Shown in pieces: positions 43,713 to 52,900 of a DNA stretch of 64,000 nt (position 1 is the first letter of the stretch; each line of letters starts with the position of its first letter). The DNA comes from Burkholderia sp. SRS-46. GTDB taxonomy: Bacteria > Pseudomonadota > Gammaproteobacteria > Burkholderiales > Burkholderiaceae. The position numbers and the translations under genes are program-made. Under the pieces are notes generated by a model. It was not told where the DNA came from. It worked only from the letters and a program-made list of their open reading frames with translations, and did not search any database. The DNA lies in the NCBI RefSeq assembly GCF_004343775.1, contig NZ_PTXL01000015.1:1-64000 (forward strand), given 5' to 3'.

Positions 43713-44282
43713 ATGGCGAATTCATCCGTTCCGGGCCGCCCCGATTCCGCCGAGGTCGCCGCCCGCATCGAGCGGCGCTGGGCGAGCGTGATGCTGGGCA
43801 TCGTCGCGGTGCTCGTGGGCATGGTCGTCTATACCGGCGTCCACCTCGCGATGATGCCGCCGTCGCGCGTCGAGACGATCCGGCCGGAGTCGCTGCACGT
43901 GAGCGGCGAATTCGTCGAAAGCAACCTCGGCAGCGCGCTCGAGCCCGACGGCTCGGTGACGGTGCGCATCGTCGCGCAGCAGTATTCGTTCACGCCGCAG
44001 TGCGTGCTGGTGCCGGCCGGCACGCCGGTGACGTTCCGCGCGACCAGCGCGGACCTCGTGCACGGCTTCCTCGTGACCGATACGAACATCAACTCGATGG
44101 TCGAGCCCGGCTACATCGCGACGTTCCGGACGCATTTCCCGCAGCCCGGCGATCACCTGATGCCGTGCCACGAGTATTGCGGCACTGGCCACCAGGGGAT
44201 GTGGGCGCATGTGAAAGTCGTCGACAAGGCCGCGTTCCTGCAGTTGGCCGCCCATTCGCGGAGACTGAGCTGTGTTGAATAG
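43713..44282 (+). CDS. Cytochrome oxidase subunit II, ba3 type
   Basis: 189 residues with a single N-terminal helix (VMLGIVAVLVGMVVYTGVHLA), as in ba3 rather than aa3 enzymes. The cupredoxin domain has a complete CuA site: H117, C152, C156, H160 and M163 (PCHEYCGTGHQGM). It takes electrons from cytochrome c in the periplasm and passes them to subunit I. The stop overlaps the subunit I reading by 11 bp, suggesting coupling. There is no fused cytochrome c domain, in contrast to the caa3 subunit II in this window; separate cytochromes c are supplied by the same operon. Confidence 0.94.
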   Translation: MANSSVPGRPDSAEVAARIERRWASVMLGIVAVLVGMVVYTGVHLAMMPPSRVETIRPESLHVSGEFVESNLGSALEPDGSVTVRIVAQQYSFTPQCVLVPAGTPVTFRATSADLVHGFLVTDTNINSMVEPGYIATFRTHFPQPGDHLMPCHEYCGTGHQGMWAHVKVVDKAAFLQLAAHSRRLSCVE

Positions 44283-45897
44283 CAAACGCCTCGTGCTTGC
44301 GCATTTCTGGCTCGCCTTCGTCACGTTCGGCGTCGCGCTGCCGCTCGGCGCGTGGCAGATGATCGTGCGCAGCCCGCTGCATGCGTGGCTGCGCGATCCC
44401 GAGCTGTACTACCGCTCGGTGACCGAACACGGCACGGTGATGGGCTACGTGTTTCCGACGCTGGTCGCGATGGGCTTCGGCTACGCGGTGACGGAACTGG
44501 CGCTGAAGCGCCCGCTGGCCGGCCTGCGCTGGGCGTGGGGCGGGTTCGCGCTGGTCGCGCTCGGGGCCGCGACGGCGAGCGTGCCGGTCGCGCTGGGGCG
44601 CGCGTCGGTGCTGTACACGTTCTATCCGCCGATGATCGGCCATGCGCTCTATTACATCGGCGTCGTGCTGGTGGTGGTCGGCTCGTGGGTCTGGGTCGCG
44701 CTGATGTCGATCAACCTCGCCGCGTGGAAGCGGGACAATCCCGGCAAGACGGTGCCGCTCGCGATGTTCGCGACGGTCGCGGGCGCGTACCTGTGGGGCT
44801 GGACGGCGGTGGGCGCGGCGCTCGAGGTGATCTTCCAGATCCTGCCGGTGGCGCTGGGGTTCCGGACCACCATCGATGCGGGGCTCGCGCGCGTGTTCTT
44901 CTCGTGGACACTGCACGCGATCGTCTATTTCTGGCTGATGCCGGCGTACATCGCGTACTACACGATCGTGCCGCGCGCGATCGGCGGCCGGCTCTACAGC
45001 GATGCGATGGCGCGCATCTCGTTCATCCTGTTCCTCGTGGTGTCGATGCCGATCGGGCTGCATCACCTGTTCGTCGATCCGCAGGTCGGGGCCGGCTTCA
45101 AGTTCCTGCAGTCGGTGTTCACGTCGCTGGTCGCGGTGCCGACGCTGCTCACGATCTTCACGATCTGCGCGTCGGTCGAGATCGCCGCGCGGCTGCGCGG
45201 CGGCAAGGGCGCGTTCGGCTGGCTCGCGGCGCTGCCGTGGGACAACCCGCAGATGCTCGCGCTGGCGTTCTCGTTCGTGATGCTCGGCTTCGGCGGCGCG
45301 GGCGGCCTGATCAACATGAGCTACCAACTCGATGCGACGATCCACAACACGCAGTGGATCACCGGGCACTTCCACCTGATCTTCGCCGGCGCGATCGTCA
45401 CGATGTACTTCGCGATCGCGTACGACCTGTGGCCGCACCTGACCGGGCGCGCGCTGGACAGCCGGCGCCTGATGCGCTGGCAGCTCTGGCTGTGGTTCGT
45501 CGGCATGATCGTCACGACCTTTCCGTGGCACTGGGTCGGCATCCTCGGCATGCCGCGCCGCATGGCCTATTACGACTACGAGGATCCGGGGCTCGCGGCG
45601 CAGGCGGTGTGGGTCGCGATGTCGGCGATCGGCGGGCTGATCCTCGTGGCGTCGGCGATCCTGTTCTTCGTCGTGCTGATCCAGGGGCATCGCGCGCCGC
45701 GCGTCGAGCCCGACGCGTACCGGTTCAGCGCGCCCGTGCACGAAACGCCGACGGTGCCCGTCGCGCTCAACGGCTTCGCGCTGTGGCTCACGCTGATGAT
45801 CGGCCTCACGATCGTCAACTACGGCTACCCGATCGTGCAGCTGATGGCGCGCGACGATACGTCGGTGCCCGCGATCATGATCGGAGGGCCGCGATGA
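44272..45897 (+). CDS. Cytochrome oxidase subunit I, B-type (ba3-like)
   Basis: 541 residues with about 13 helices. Heme-copper ligands are visible: the low-spin heme His in TEHGTVMGYVFP, the cross-linked His-Tyr in LHAIVYFWLMPAYIAYY, the CuB pair in PIGLHHLFVDPQ, and the heme ligands in WITGHFHLIFAG. The spacing and the YFWLMPAY motif (in place of HPEVY) place it in the B family, which uses one proton channel and usually has high O2 affinity. It starts at GTG 44272 within the end of subunit II. The two terminal oxidases of this window are therefore of different classes, suited to different oxygen levels. Confidence 0.95.
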   Translation: MLNSKRLVLAHFWLAFVTFGVALPLGAWQMIVRSPLHAWLRDPELYYRSVTEHGTVMGYVFPTLVAMGFGYAVTELALKRPLAGLRWAWGGFALVALGAATASVPVALGRASVLYTFYPPMIGHALYYIGVVLVVVGSWVWVALMSINLAAWKRDNPGKTVPLAMFATVAGAYLWGWTAVGAALEVIFQILPVALGFRTTIDAGLARVFFSWTLHAIVYFWLMPAYIAYYTIVPRAIGGRLYSDAMARISFILFLVVSMPIGLHHLFVDPQVGAGFKFLQSVFTSLVAVPTLLTIFTICASVEIAARLRGGKGAFGWLAALPWDNPQMLALAFSFVMLGFGGAGGLINMSYQLDATIHNTQWITGHFHLIFAGAIVTMYFAIAYDLWPHLTGRALDSRRLMRWQLWLWFVGMIVTTFPWHWVGILGMPRRMAYYDYEDPGLAAQAVWVAMSAIGGLILVASAILFFVVLIQGHRAPRVEPDAYRFSAPVHETPTVPVALNGFALWLTLMIGLTIVNYGYPIVQLMARDDTSVPAIMIGGPR

Positions 45898-46694
45898 GCG
45901 ACGAACGCCTGTTCTCGTGGCGCAACCCGTGGTTCCGGGCCAGCGTCGGCGCGACGCTCGGCGTTGCGCTGGTGGCCGCGCTCATCGGCTTCGTGTGGCT
46001 GCCGTCGGTGCAGCCCGATGCGCAGTTTCGCGGCGTATGGAACGCGATCTGCAGCGCCGCCGGCACGCCGCGCAAATGGCAGGCCGGCCGCGACGACGGG
46101 GTGGCGCCCCCGTATCCGCTCAGCCGCGTGGCGGTGACGCCGCAATTGCTGGCGGATGCGACCCGGCTGTCGATCGGCCGTGGCGCGACCCTGTCGCTGC
46201 GCTGCACGATGTGTCATGGCGAGAAGGGCGTGAGCGACGCGAATTCGCCGAACCTGGCCGGGCAATACGCGATCGCCGTGTACAAGCAGCTGCAGGATTT
46301 CGCGAGCGGCGCGCGGCGCAACGCGGTGATGTCGCCGATGGTGCGCGGGCTGAGCGATCAGGACATGCGCGACCTGGCCGCGTACTACGCATCGCTGCCG
46401 CGTCCGGCGCCCGCGCGTGCGGGCGAAGCGGCCGAGATGCCGGACATCGTCGCGCACGGTGCGCCGATGCGCAATATTCCGGCCTGCGCGGCCTGTCACG
46501 GCGGGGTCGATCACCAGACCGGCAGCCCCTGGCTCGACGGCCTGCCGGCTGCCTACACGAAGATGCAACTGCTCGACTTCGCGAGTGGCGCGCGCCGCAA
46601 CGATCCGTCCGAACAGATGCGCAACATCGCGCGCAACATGACGCCGGCCGAAATGGCGGCGGCGGCCGACTGGTATGCGAGCGTGACGCGCTGA
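45894..46694 (+). CDS. Membrane-anchored diheme cytochrome c
   Basis: 266 residues. An uncleaved N-terminal helix (VGATLGVALVAALIGFVWLP) probably anchors it. Two heme motifs follow: CTMCH (104-108) and CAACH (198-202), each followed by the repeated pattern KQLQDFASGARRN / MQLLDFASGARRN, so the protein arose from an internal duplication as in cytochromes c4. ATG at 45894 overlaps the subunit I stop. It closes the operon and is the best candidate for the direct electron donor to CuA, as it is tethered beside the oxidase. Confidence 0.92.
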   Translation: MSDERLFSWRNPWFRASVGATLGVALVAALIGFVWLPSVQPDAQFRGVWNAICSAAGTPRKWQAGRDDGVAPPYPLSRVAVTPQLLADATRLSIGRGATLSLRCTMCHGEKGVSDANSPNLAGQYAIAVYKQLQDFASGARRNAVMSPMVRGLSDQDMRDLAAYYASLPRPAPARAGEAAEMPDIVAHGAPMRNIPACAACHGGVDHQTGSPWLDGLPAAYTKMQLLDFASGARRNDPSEQMRNIARNMTPAEMAAAADWYASVTR

Positions 46695-46711
46695 CCGCCG
46701 TTCATCGCCGC

Positions 46712-47905
46712 TCACCAGTCGATCCGGTGCTTCTCCTCGGTTTCGCGGTGCCGCAGGTCGTCGTCCGCGTGCAGATACTGGCTCGTCGTGGTCAGCGATA
46801 CGTGGCCGAGGTTGTCGCGCACGAGGCGCAGGTCGAGCCGGCCATCGGCCATGTGCGAGCCCGCGCTGTGACGCAGCCAGTGCGCGGACGCCTGTTCGAG
46901 CACGCGCGCCTGTTCCGCGCCCGCGTCGCCTTGCGCGCGCAGCCGGTCCGCCGCATGCCGGAACACGGTCTTGACGATCAGGTGCAGCGCCGCGCGCGTG
47001 AGCGGCCGCTGCGCGTGCCCGACCGGCAGCACGAGCGGCGTGGCCTCGCCGGCAAGGGGCAGCGCGGGCAGCCCGAGCGCGCGCCGGTAGCGCGACAGCT
47101 CGGCCATCATCTCGTCGGTCGCGGGCACGAGCCGTTGCCGGTCGCCCTTGCCGGTCACGTCGAGCCACCACCGGTCGCGCCCGTCCGCATCGCGCCGGCA
47201 GAAGAACTGGCCCATCGTGTTCTGCGCGACCTCGGTGATCCGCAGGCCGCCGAGATACAGCAGCGTGAACAGCCAGCGTGCGCGGTCGGCGTGAAAGGCG
47301 GCGCGCGCGTCGTCGCGCGGCATCGCGTCGATGCCGTCCTTCACCGCCTGCCACAGCGCCGGCCCGAGATAGCGCGTGACGCGCGGCGCGGGCCGGCGCA
47401 TCCGCTGCCGCGACAGCGCGAGCGGATTGCCGGCCAGATAGCCGGCCTGCACGAGCCACGAGAACATCACGTTCAGGATCACCAGCGCCTGGCGCTGGCT
47501 GGCCGGCGACAGCGGCCCGTGAAACGGCCGCCAGCGCGGGTCGCCGCGCGGCTGCTTGCGCCCGCCGTTCGCGCACCACAGGTCGGCCGGCGCGGGCGCG
47601 AGCAGGAACTGCCGGTAGACCATCAGGTCTTCGTGCGTCAGCGACGACAGCGGCTTGCCGCAGCCGATCACGGCCCACAGCAGCAGGCGCTCGGCTTCCT
47701 TGCGATAGTTCTGGAAGGTGGTCGGCGTGTCGACGAAGCGGGCGAGCCACGCGCGCACCGCGTCGAGATCGTTGGCTGCGGCGATCTGCGCGTGCCGGCC
47801 CGGCGCGCGGTTGGTGCCGCTGCGACCGTCGAGCGCGGCCGGGACGGTCAGCGCGTCGATCGGAACGGGCCGCAGCGCGGGATCGGAAGGAACGGGCGAG
47901 GTCAT
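46712..47905 (-). CDS. Solitary tyrosine recombinase (phage-integrase family)
   Basis: 397 residues. The catalytic set is complete: R222 (GGLRITEVAQ), K253 (TGKGDRQR), H342 and R345 (AHWLRHS), H368 (NLGHVS) and Tyr377 (TSQYLH). The SAM-like core-binding domain lies at about 45-165. The start at 47905 (MTSPVPSDPALRP) is preferred over an in-frame ATG at 47947. No tRNA, attachment-site repeat, excisionase or phage gene is nearby, and base composition matches the chromosome, so it is probably a resident recombinase, or the last trace of an element, rather than part of an active island. Confidence 0.92.
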   Translation of the reverse strand: MTSPVPSDPALRPVPIDALTVPAALDGRSGTNRAPGRHAQIAAANDLDAVRAWLARFVDTPTTFQNYRKEAERLLLWAVIGCGKPLSSLTHEDLMVYRQFLLAPAPADLWCANGGRKQPRGDPRWRPFHGPLSPASQRQALVILNVMFSWLVQAGYLAGNPLALSRQRMRRPAPRVTRYLGPALWQAVKDGIDAMPRDDARAAFHADRARWLFTLLYLGGLRITEVAQNTMGQFFCRRDADGRDRWWLDVTGKGDRQRLVPATDEMMAELSRYRRALGLPALPLAGEATPLVLPVGHAQRPLTRAALHLIVKTVFRHAADRLRAQGDAGAEQARVLEQASAHWLRHSAGSHMADGRLDLRLVRDNLGHVSLTTTSQYLHADDDLRHRETEEKHRIDW

Positions 47906-48087
47906 GCGAATCGGGGGCCGTCCGCGCGCATCGCGGAACCGGCGCACGCCGGCAACGGGCGCGCCGGCCGGCGGCGCGGGTATGCGAATGGACGAGGGCG
48001 GCGGTTCAGGGCGGAGTCATGAAAAGCGTTCGCGAGCGGCGATGGTACACGATGGCCGCATGCGCGGCGCGCTGAACGGCACGCGCG

Positions 48088-49491
48088 TCAGCGCGGCGCG
48101 TGCGTCGGCGCCGGCCGGGATGCGACAGCCTGCTGTTGCACCGGCACGCCGATGCGCCGGAACACGAGCGCCGACAGCAGCGTGATCGCGCCGATGCACA
48201 CGAACGCGAGCATGAACCCGCCCGAGGCGGACCCGAAGCGCGCGGAGAACACGTTCACGAGTCCGCCGCCGATCGACACGCCGAGCGCCATCGCGAGCAT
48301 CTGCATCATCGTGAACAGGCTGTTGCCGCTCGCGGCGTCGGCATGTGACAGATCCTTGAGCGTTACGCTGTTCATCGCCGCGAACTGCATCGAATTGGCC
48401 GCGCCGAACACGACGAGCAGCGCGCCTTCGAGCCACGGCGACGGCTGTCCGGACACGAGCGCGAACGCGGCGATGGTCACGCCGATGATCAGCGTGTTGA
48501 CGACGAGGAACGCCGGATAGCCGTAGCGCTGCACGAGCGGCGCGATCCGGCGTTTCGACAGCACGCCCGCGATCGCGGCCGGCAGCATCATCAGGCCCGA
48601 GCGCAGCGGCGTGTAGCCGAGCTGCACCTGCATCAGCAGCGGCAGCATGAACGGCACGGCGCTCGAGCCGATCCGGCACAGCAGGTTGCCGAGCAGGCCC
48701 GCGCCGAAGTTCGGCTCGCGAAACAGGCCGAGCCGGAACAACGGCCGCGCCCGCACGCGCGCGTACGGGACGTACGCCAACGCGGCGGCGGCGCCGAGCG
48801 CCGCGAACCCGGCCGACCACACGGTGTGATGCGCGCCCACCGGCGGATCGACCGCGAGCGACAGCAGGATCATCGCGGCCGACAGCAGCGCGCAGCCGAC
48901 GAAGTCGAACGGCGGCGGCTGCGTCGCCTGATCGTGCGGCAGGTAGCGCCGCACCGCGACGAAGCCGAGCGCGCCGACCGGCACGTTGACGAGAAAGATC
49001 CAGTGCCACGACACGCTTTCCGCGAACCAGCCGCCGAGCGTCGGGCCGAAGATCGGGCCGAGCTGCCCCGCGATCGACACGAACGCGAGCGCCGATACGT
49101 ATTGCTCGCCGGGCACGCTGCGCAGCACCGCGAGCCGGCCGATCGGCATCAGCATCGAGCCGCCGACGCCTTGCAGCGCGCGCGCGACGACCAGCTGGTC
49201 GAGCGACTGGGCCGCGGCGCAGCACACCGAGCCGAGCACGAACACCAGGATCGCGATCGAGAACACCCGCCGCGTGCCGAAGCGGTCGGCGAGCCAGCCG
49301 GACGCGGGCGTGAGCATTGCCATCGTCAGCGTGTAGACCACCACCACGGGCTGCATCGCGAGCGGCGACGCGTGCAGGCTGCGGGCGATGGACGGCAGGG
49401 CGGTATTGACGATCGTCGTGTCGAGCGTCTGCATGAAGAACGCGGATGCGACGATCCAGAGCAGCGCGGTGTGTGACGTGATACGGGGCAT
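48088..49491 (-). CDS. MFS drug exporter, DHA2 (EmrB/QacA) family
   Basis: 467 residues with about 14 helices. DHA2 signatures are present: FMQTLDTTIVNTALPSIARSL in helix 1, GWLADRFGTRRVF between helices 2 and 3, and RALQGVGGSMLMPIGRLAVL in helix 4, with the motif-C-like GPIFGPTLGGWFAES in helix 5. It exports toxic compounds by proton antiport. The start at 49491 (MPRITSHTALLW) fits the family; an upstream ATG at 49566 adds 25 basic residues. No regulator or EmrA-type adaptor is adjacent, so it probably works alone, like MdtD. Confidence 0.92.
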   Translation of the reverse strand: MPRITSHTALLWIVASAFFMQTLDTTIVNTALPSIARSLHASPLAMQPVVVVYTLTMAMLTPASGWLADRFGTRRVFSIAILVFVLGSVCCAAAQSLDQLVVARALQGVGGSMLMPIGRLAVLRSVPGEQYVSALAFVSIAGQLGPIFGPTLGGWFAESVSWHWIFLVNVPVGALGFVAVRRYLPHDQATQPPPFDFVGCALLSAAMILLSLAVDPPVGAHHTVWSAGFAALGAAAALAYVPYARVRARPLFRLGLFREPNFGAGLLGNLLCRIGSSAVPFMLPLLMQVQLGYTPLRSGLMMLPAAIAGVLSKRRIAPLVQRYGYPAFLVVNTLIIGVTIAAFALVSGQPSPWLEGALLVVFGAANSMQFAAMNSVTLKDLSHADAASGNSLFTMMQMLAMALGVSIGGGLVNVFSARFGSASGGFMLAFVCIGAITLLSALVFRRIGVPVQQQAVASRPAPTHAPR

Positions 49492-49865
49492 GGCGAAATC
49501 GGTTGAGGCGCGACCGGGGCGGTCGAATGCGTCGTGCCGCCCGGCGGCGCGGCGGGCGCGGCGCAAGCGGCGGACGGCAGATAGCGACCGATGTTATCGG
49601 GTCGCGTGGCAATCGGGAAGTGGTTGCGCGCCGCCGGTCAACAGCGCGAGCCTGCCGGGGCTGCCGGACGTGGCGTTCATCGCGCTCGCGACGAAGCGGC
49701 TCGGCCAGCCGGCGGGCACGCTGTTCGAACTGCCTGGCGCGCGGCGACCTGCGCGCGCCGTCGCTGAGCGCGTAGCGGGCGAGGGCAATCGTTCCGTCAG
49801 GTGACGCCGGATATCGGCGGCCGACGTGACCGCGTGCGGCAAGGGACGTACGTCGCTTGACGAGC
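49492..49865. other. Intergenic region (374 bp) with a possible gene fragment
   Basis: Upstream of the exporter and downstream of the acylase gene. On the plus strand, about 49650-49800, a short stretch of codon-like sequence (LPGLPDVAFIALATKRLGQP) looks like the end of a protein, perhaps a LysR-type regulator, without any start or HTH part. I do not call a gene. Confidence 0.3.
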
Positions 49866-52322
49866 TCACCCGCCCGCCGGCACCAGCGCGAGACGCTTGC
49901 ACGCACAGCGCTCGACGCTCGCCAGGTCGGTCGGAATCGTCACGTAGCGGCCGTTCGCCCACTCGTCCATCCGGTCCGAATACCACGCCGAAAACCGGTT
50001 TCCGGATTGACCGACCGGCATCGCGAAGCGGGCGGCATCCGGCGCGGCCATGTCGATCACCATCCGCATCGCGGCGGCCATCTTCGTCTCGTAGGGCGCG
50101 GCGGCGTCGCTGAAATCGTTGCCGCCGACGTCCACCGTCGTCATGTCGCCGCCGAACGGCACGCGTACGTCGAACCAGCGCGCGAGCCACGGCACCTGAT
50201 GGAACGGCCGGTGACGCGCGAGCGCGGCGTGCGCGTCGCCCCAGCGCCACGCGCGCGGGTCGTCCCCGTAGCGCCGCTCAAGGTCGCGCAGCGCGGCCCG
50301 CAGCGCCGCGCCGACCTGCGCGGAGCAAGGTGCGCGCGCCGCCGCGCCCGCCGCTTTTCCGCACCACGCGGCGCCGATCGCCGGATCGCGCAACGCGTTC
50401 AGCAACGCCTGATGCAGGTTGCGCTGGCGCCAGTATTCGGCGAACAGCTCGCGCCCGGCGCGCGGCTCGAAGATCGCCTGCGTGACCGCGCGTTCCCATG
50501 CGTCGGCGATCAGCGGTTCCGCCTCGTCCGCGCGCGCGACGCGATCCCAGCGCTGCAGCCGCGCGAGCGCGTCGGCTTCGTCGCGATCGGCCGGCGGGCC
50601 GGCCCGGGCGATCAGCAGCGGCAGCAGGTCGGCCTGCGACGACGACTGGATGTCCGCCTGGATCGCCGCGAAGCTTTCCAGCGAATGCGTGGCCCGCGCG
50701 TCGAGCAGCGCCGTGATCCGCTTGTAGCGGTATGGCAGCACCCATTCGCCGCTGAGGAAATACGGGTAGCCGGGCGGCACGATCCGGTTGTTCGCGGTCA
50801 CGATGCGGCCGGCCGGCGGATTGAGCGCCTGCGGCAACGCGTCGAACGGCACGAAGCCGTCCCAGTCGTAGCGCGCGTCCCAGCCCGGCGCCGGCACTTC
50901 GGTCATCAGGTCGTTGTCGCGGCGGCGGATCGGCACGCGCCCGGGCGCGACGAAGCCGATGTTGCCGTGGCGATCGGCATACACGATGTTCTGCTGCGGC
51001 GCGTCGAACTTCGCCGCGGCGCGCAGGAATTCGCCCCAGTCGCGCGCATGGTCGAAGCCGAGCCCGGCCTCCAGCGTCGTGTCGTCGGGCATCAGCGCGG
51101 TCCATTGCAGCGCGAGCACGTAGCGGCTCGAGCGGCGCAGCGCGTCGCGGGCGTTCGCGGACACGTCGCTGATCACGGGCCCGTGCCGCGTCTCGCGCAC
51201 GGTCCAGCGGACGGCCGGCTGGCCTTTCACGCCGATCGTCTCGGTGTGCGTCGCGAAGCGGGCCCAGCCGTCCGGCGTGCGGTAGAAGTCGGGCCGCGCG
51301 GGGTCGACCTGCTCGATGAACAGATCCTCGACGCTCGTGCCGGTGTTGGTCATGCCCCATGCGATCTGCTCGTTGTGGCCGATCAGCACCATCGGCAGGC
51401 CCGGCACGGTGCCGCCCGCGACGTTCAGCCGGTCCGAGCGCAGATGCGCGAGATAGAACAGCGGCGGCGCCGACAGGCCGAGGTGCGGGTCGTTCGCGAG
51501 CATCGGCATGCCGCTTTCCGCGCGGCTGCCGGCCACCACCCAGTTGTTCGAGCCGAGCCCCTCGACGTGCGGCAGCGGCTGCGCGTCGAGCGCGGCGGCG
51601 GCTGTCACGGCCAGCGCCGACAAGCCGCGCAGCATCGGCACGTAGTCGACCGTCGCCATGGGCGTTGCGTCTTCCGGCGCGGTCGTGACGAGCTGGCGGA
51701 TCTGCGCGAGCGGCAGCCGCTGCGCGAGCCGCATCCGTTCGATCGCCAGCGCCATGTTGCCGCCGAGATCCCACGCGAGCACCGACAGCCAGGCCACCGA
51801 ATCCGCCGGGGCCCACGGCGCGGGCGCGGGCGCGCCGGTCAGCAGGTATTCGATCGGCAGCGCCCGGCCGCGCGTGGCCAGGTACGCGTTGATGCCCGCC
51901 GCATAGCGTTCGAGCGCGAAGCGGCCGTCCGGCGACAGGTGCCGATAGATGCGCTCGGCATTGCGCTTCACGCCGAGCGTGCGCATGAACTGGTCGATCG
52001 GCAGCGTGCGCGCGCCGAGCACTTCGGACAGCGTGCCCGATGCGATGCGCCGGTTCATGTCGAGCTGCCACAGCCGGTCCTGCGCATGGACGTAGCCCAG
52101 CGCGAAATACGCATCGCCGTCGGCATGCGCGACGATGTGCGGAATGCCATGCGCGTCGCGGGCAACGTCGACGCGCGCGGCGGGCGCGAACGCGGGCGGC
52201 ACGGCGACGGTGCCTTCGAGCGTCGGCAGCGACGCGCGGCCGTACAGCACGACGCCGCCGCACGCGATCGCGATCAGCAGGATGAAGACCAGCCCGACCC
52301 GGCGAAGTATGCGAGGCAGCAA
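49866..52322 (-). CDS. Penicillin acylase family N-terminal-nucleophile hydrolase
   Basis: 818 residues. A membrane or signal segment at the N-terminus (VGLVFILLIAIACGGVVLYG) exports it. The alpha part contains ARDAHGIPHIVAHADGDAYFALGYVHAQDRLWQLD (split motifs: DAHGIPHI and GYVHAQDRLWQ). The beta chain starts at the nucleophile Ser in GLGSNNWVVAGSR, where autocatalytic cleavage is expected, and includes GMTNTGTSVEDLF and NNRIVP. Family members cleave amides such as beta-lactams, acyl-homoserine lactones or cyclic lipopeptides; the substrate is open. The TTG at 52322 is chosen because CAGGAG lies 9 bp upstream and no ATG fits. Confidence 0.92.
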   Translation of the reverse strand: MLPRILRRVGLVFILLIAIACGGVVLYGRASLPTLEGTVAVPPAFAPAARVDVARDAHGIPHIVAHADGDAYFALGYVHAQDRLWQLDMNRRIASGTLSEVLGARTLPIDQFMRTLGVKRNAERIYRHLSPDGRFALERYAAGINAYLATRGRALPIEYLLTGAPAPAPWAPADSVAWLSVLAWDLGGNMALAIERMRLAQRLPLAQIRQLVTTAPEDATPMATVDYVPMLRGLSALAVTAAAALDAQPLPHVEGLGSNNWVVAGSRAESGMPMLANDPHLGLSAPPLFYLAHLRSDRLNVAGGTVPGLPMVLIGHNEQIAWGMTNTGTSVEDLFIEQVDPARPDFYRTPDGWARFATHTETIGVKGQPAVRWTVRETRHGPVISDVSANARDALRRSSRYVLALQWTALMPDDTTLEAGLGFDHARDWGEFLRAAAKFDAPQQNIVYADRHGNIGFVAPGRVPIRRRDNDLMTEVPAPGWDARYDWDGFVPFDALPQALNPPAGRIVTANNRIVPPGYPYFLSGEWVLPYRYKRITALLDARATHSLESFAAIQADIQSSSQADLLPLLIARAGPPADRDEADALARLQRWDRVARADEAEPLIADAWERAVTQAIFEPRAGRELFAEYWRQRNLHQALLNALRDPAIGAAWCGKAAGAAARAPCSAQVGAALRAALRDLERRYGDDPRAWRWGDAHAALARHRPFHQVPWLARWFDVRVPFGGDMTTVDVGGNDFSDAAAPYETKMAAAMRMVIDMAAPDAARFAMPVGQSGNRFSAWYSDRMDEWANGRYVTIPTDLASVERCACKRLALVPAGG

Positions 52323-52534
52323 GATATCCGTCTCCTGGATGGACGCGCCGTGCCGGACATTATCGCAGCGGCCGGGTTGCCGCGAGCGTGCGCCGGGCGC
52401 CGTCGTGGATCGCGGCATAACCTTATGCGAATTGCTTGGTTCGGCCTGCACGCGGGCGGCCGTATCGTTCACGGTTATCGCGGGCCGCCGCCCCAGGCGG
52501 CCCGCGAACGATCTGAACACAGGAGAATGCGACC

Positions 52535-52879
52535 ATGAGTCGGGACGTGCTGTTTCTGCTGGAACCGGGCTTCGCCGATCCGAAGCATCCGGGCGAACGC
52601 TTCGTCTGCCCGCACGGGCTGTCGATCGAGGGGCTGCTGGCGAGCGACCCGTCGCGCGCGGCGGCGCTCGACGTGAAGCGCATCGGCTTCGCGCGGCCGC
52701 GCCACGACGTGATCGCGGCGCTGGACGAAGCGCACCAGGGCCTGCCGGCGCTCGTGCTCGGCGCGGGCCACCCGGTGCCGCCGGATGCGCTGGCGCTCGG
52801 CGACGTTCGTTACGTCACCGACCCGCGGCGCATCGTCGAATTGCTCGCGGAGCGCCACGGTTTTCCGAAGGTGCATTGA
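52535..52879 (+). CDS. DUF3088 family protein
   Basis: 114 residues, close to full length for DUF3088. Characteristic parts: VLFLLEPGFADPKHPGERFV with CPHGLSIEGLL, then VKRIGFARPRHDVIAALDE, LPALVLGAGHPVPPDAL and the C-terminal YVTDPRRIVELLAERHGFP. The N-terminal layout resembles a thioredoxin-like fold with a single Cys. No signal peptide. ATG at 52535 after AGGAG. The function of the family is unknown. It is divergent from the acylase gene and ends 21 bp before a convergent glycosyltransferase gene. Confidence 0.88.
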   Translation: MSRDVLFLLEPGFADPKHPGERFVCPHGLSIEGLLASDPSRAAALDVKRIGFARPRHDVIAALDEAHQGLPALVLGAGHPVPPDALALGDVRYVTDPRRIVELLAERHGFPKVH

Positions 52880-52900
52880 CGCGCGGCGGCGCGTCGCGTG

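Noticed and set aside
46712..49491. Integrase and adjacent MFS gene as a prophage or genomic island
   Set aside because: No tRNA, attachment repeats or phage genes, and no change in base composition.
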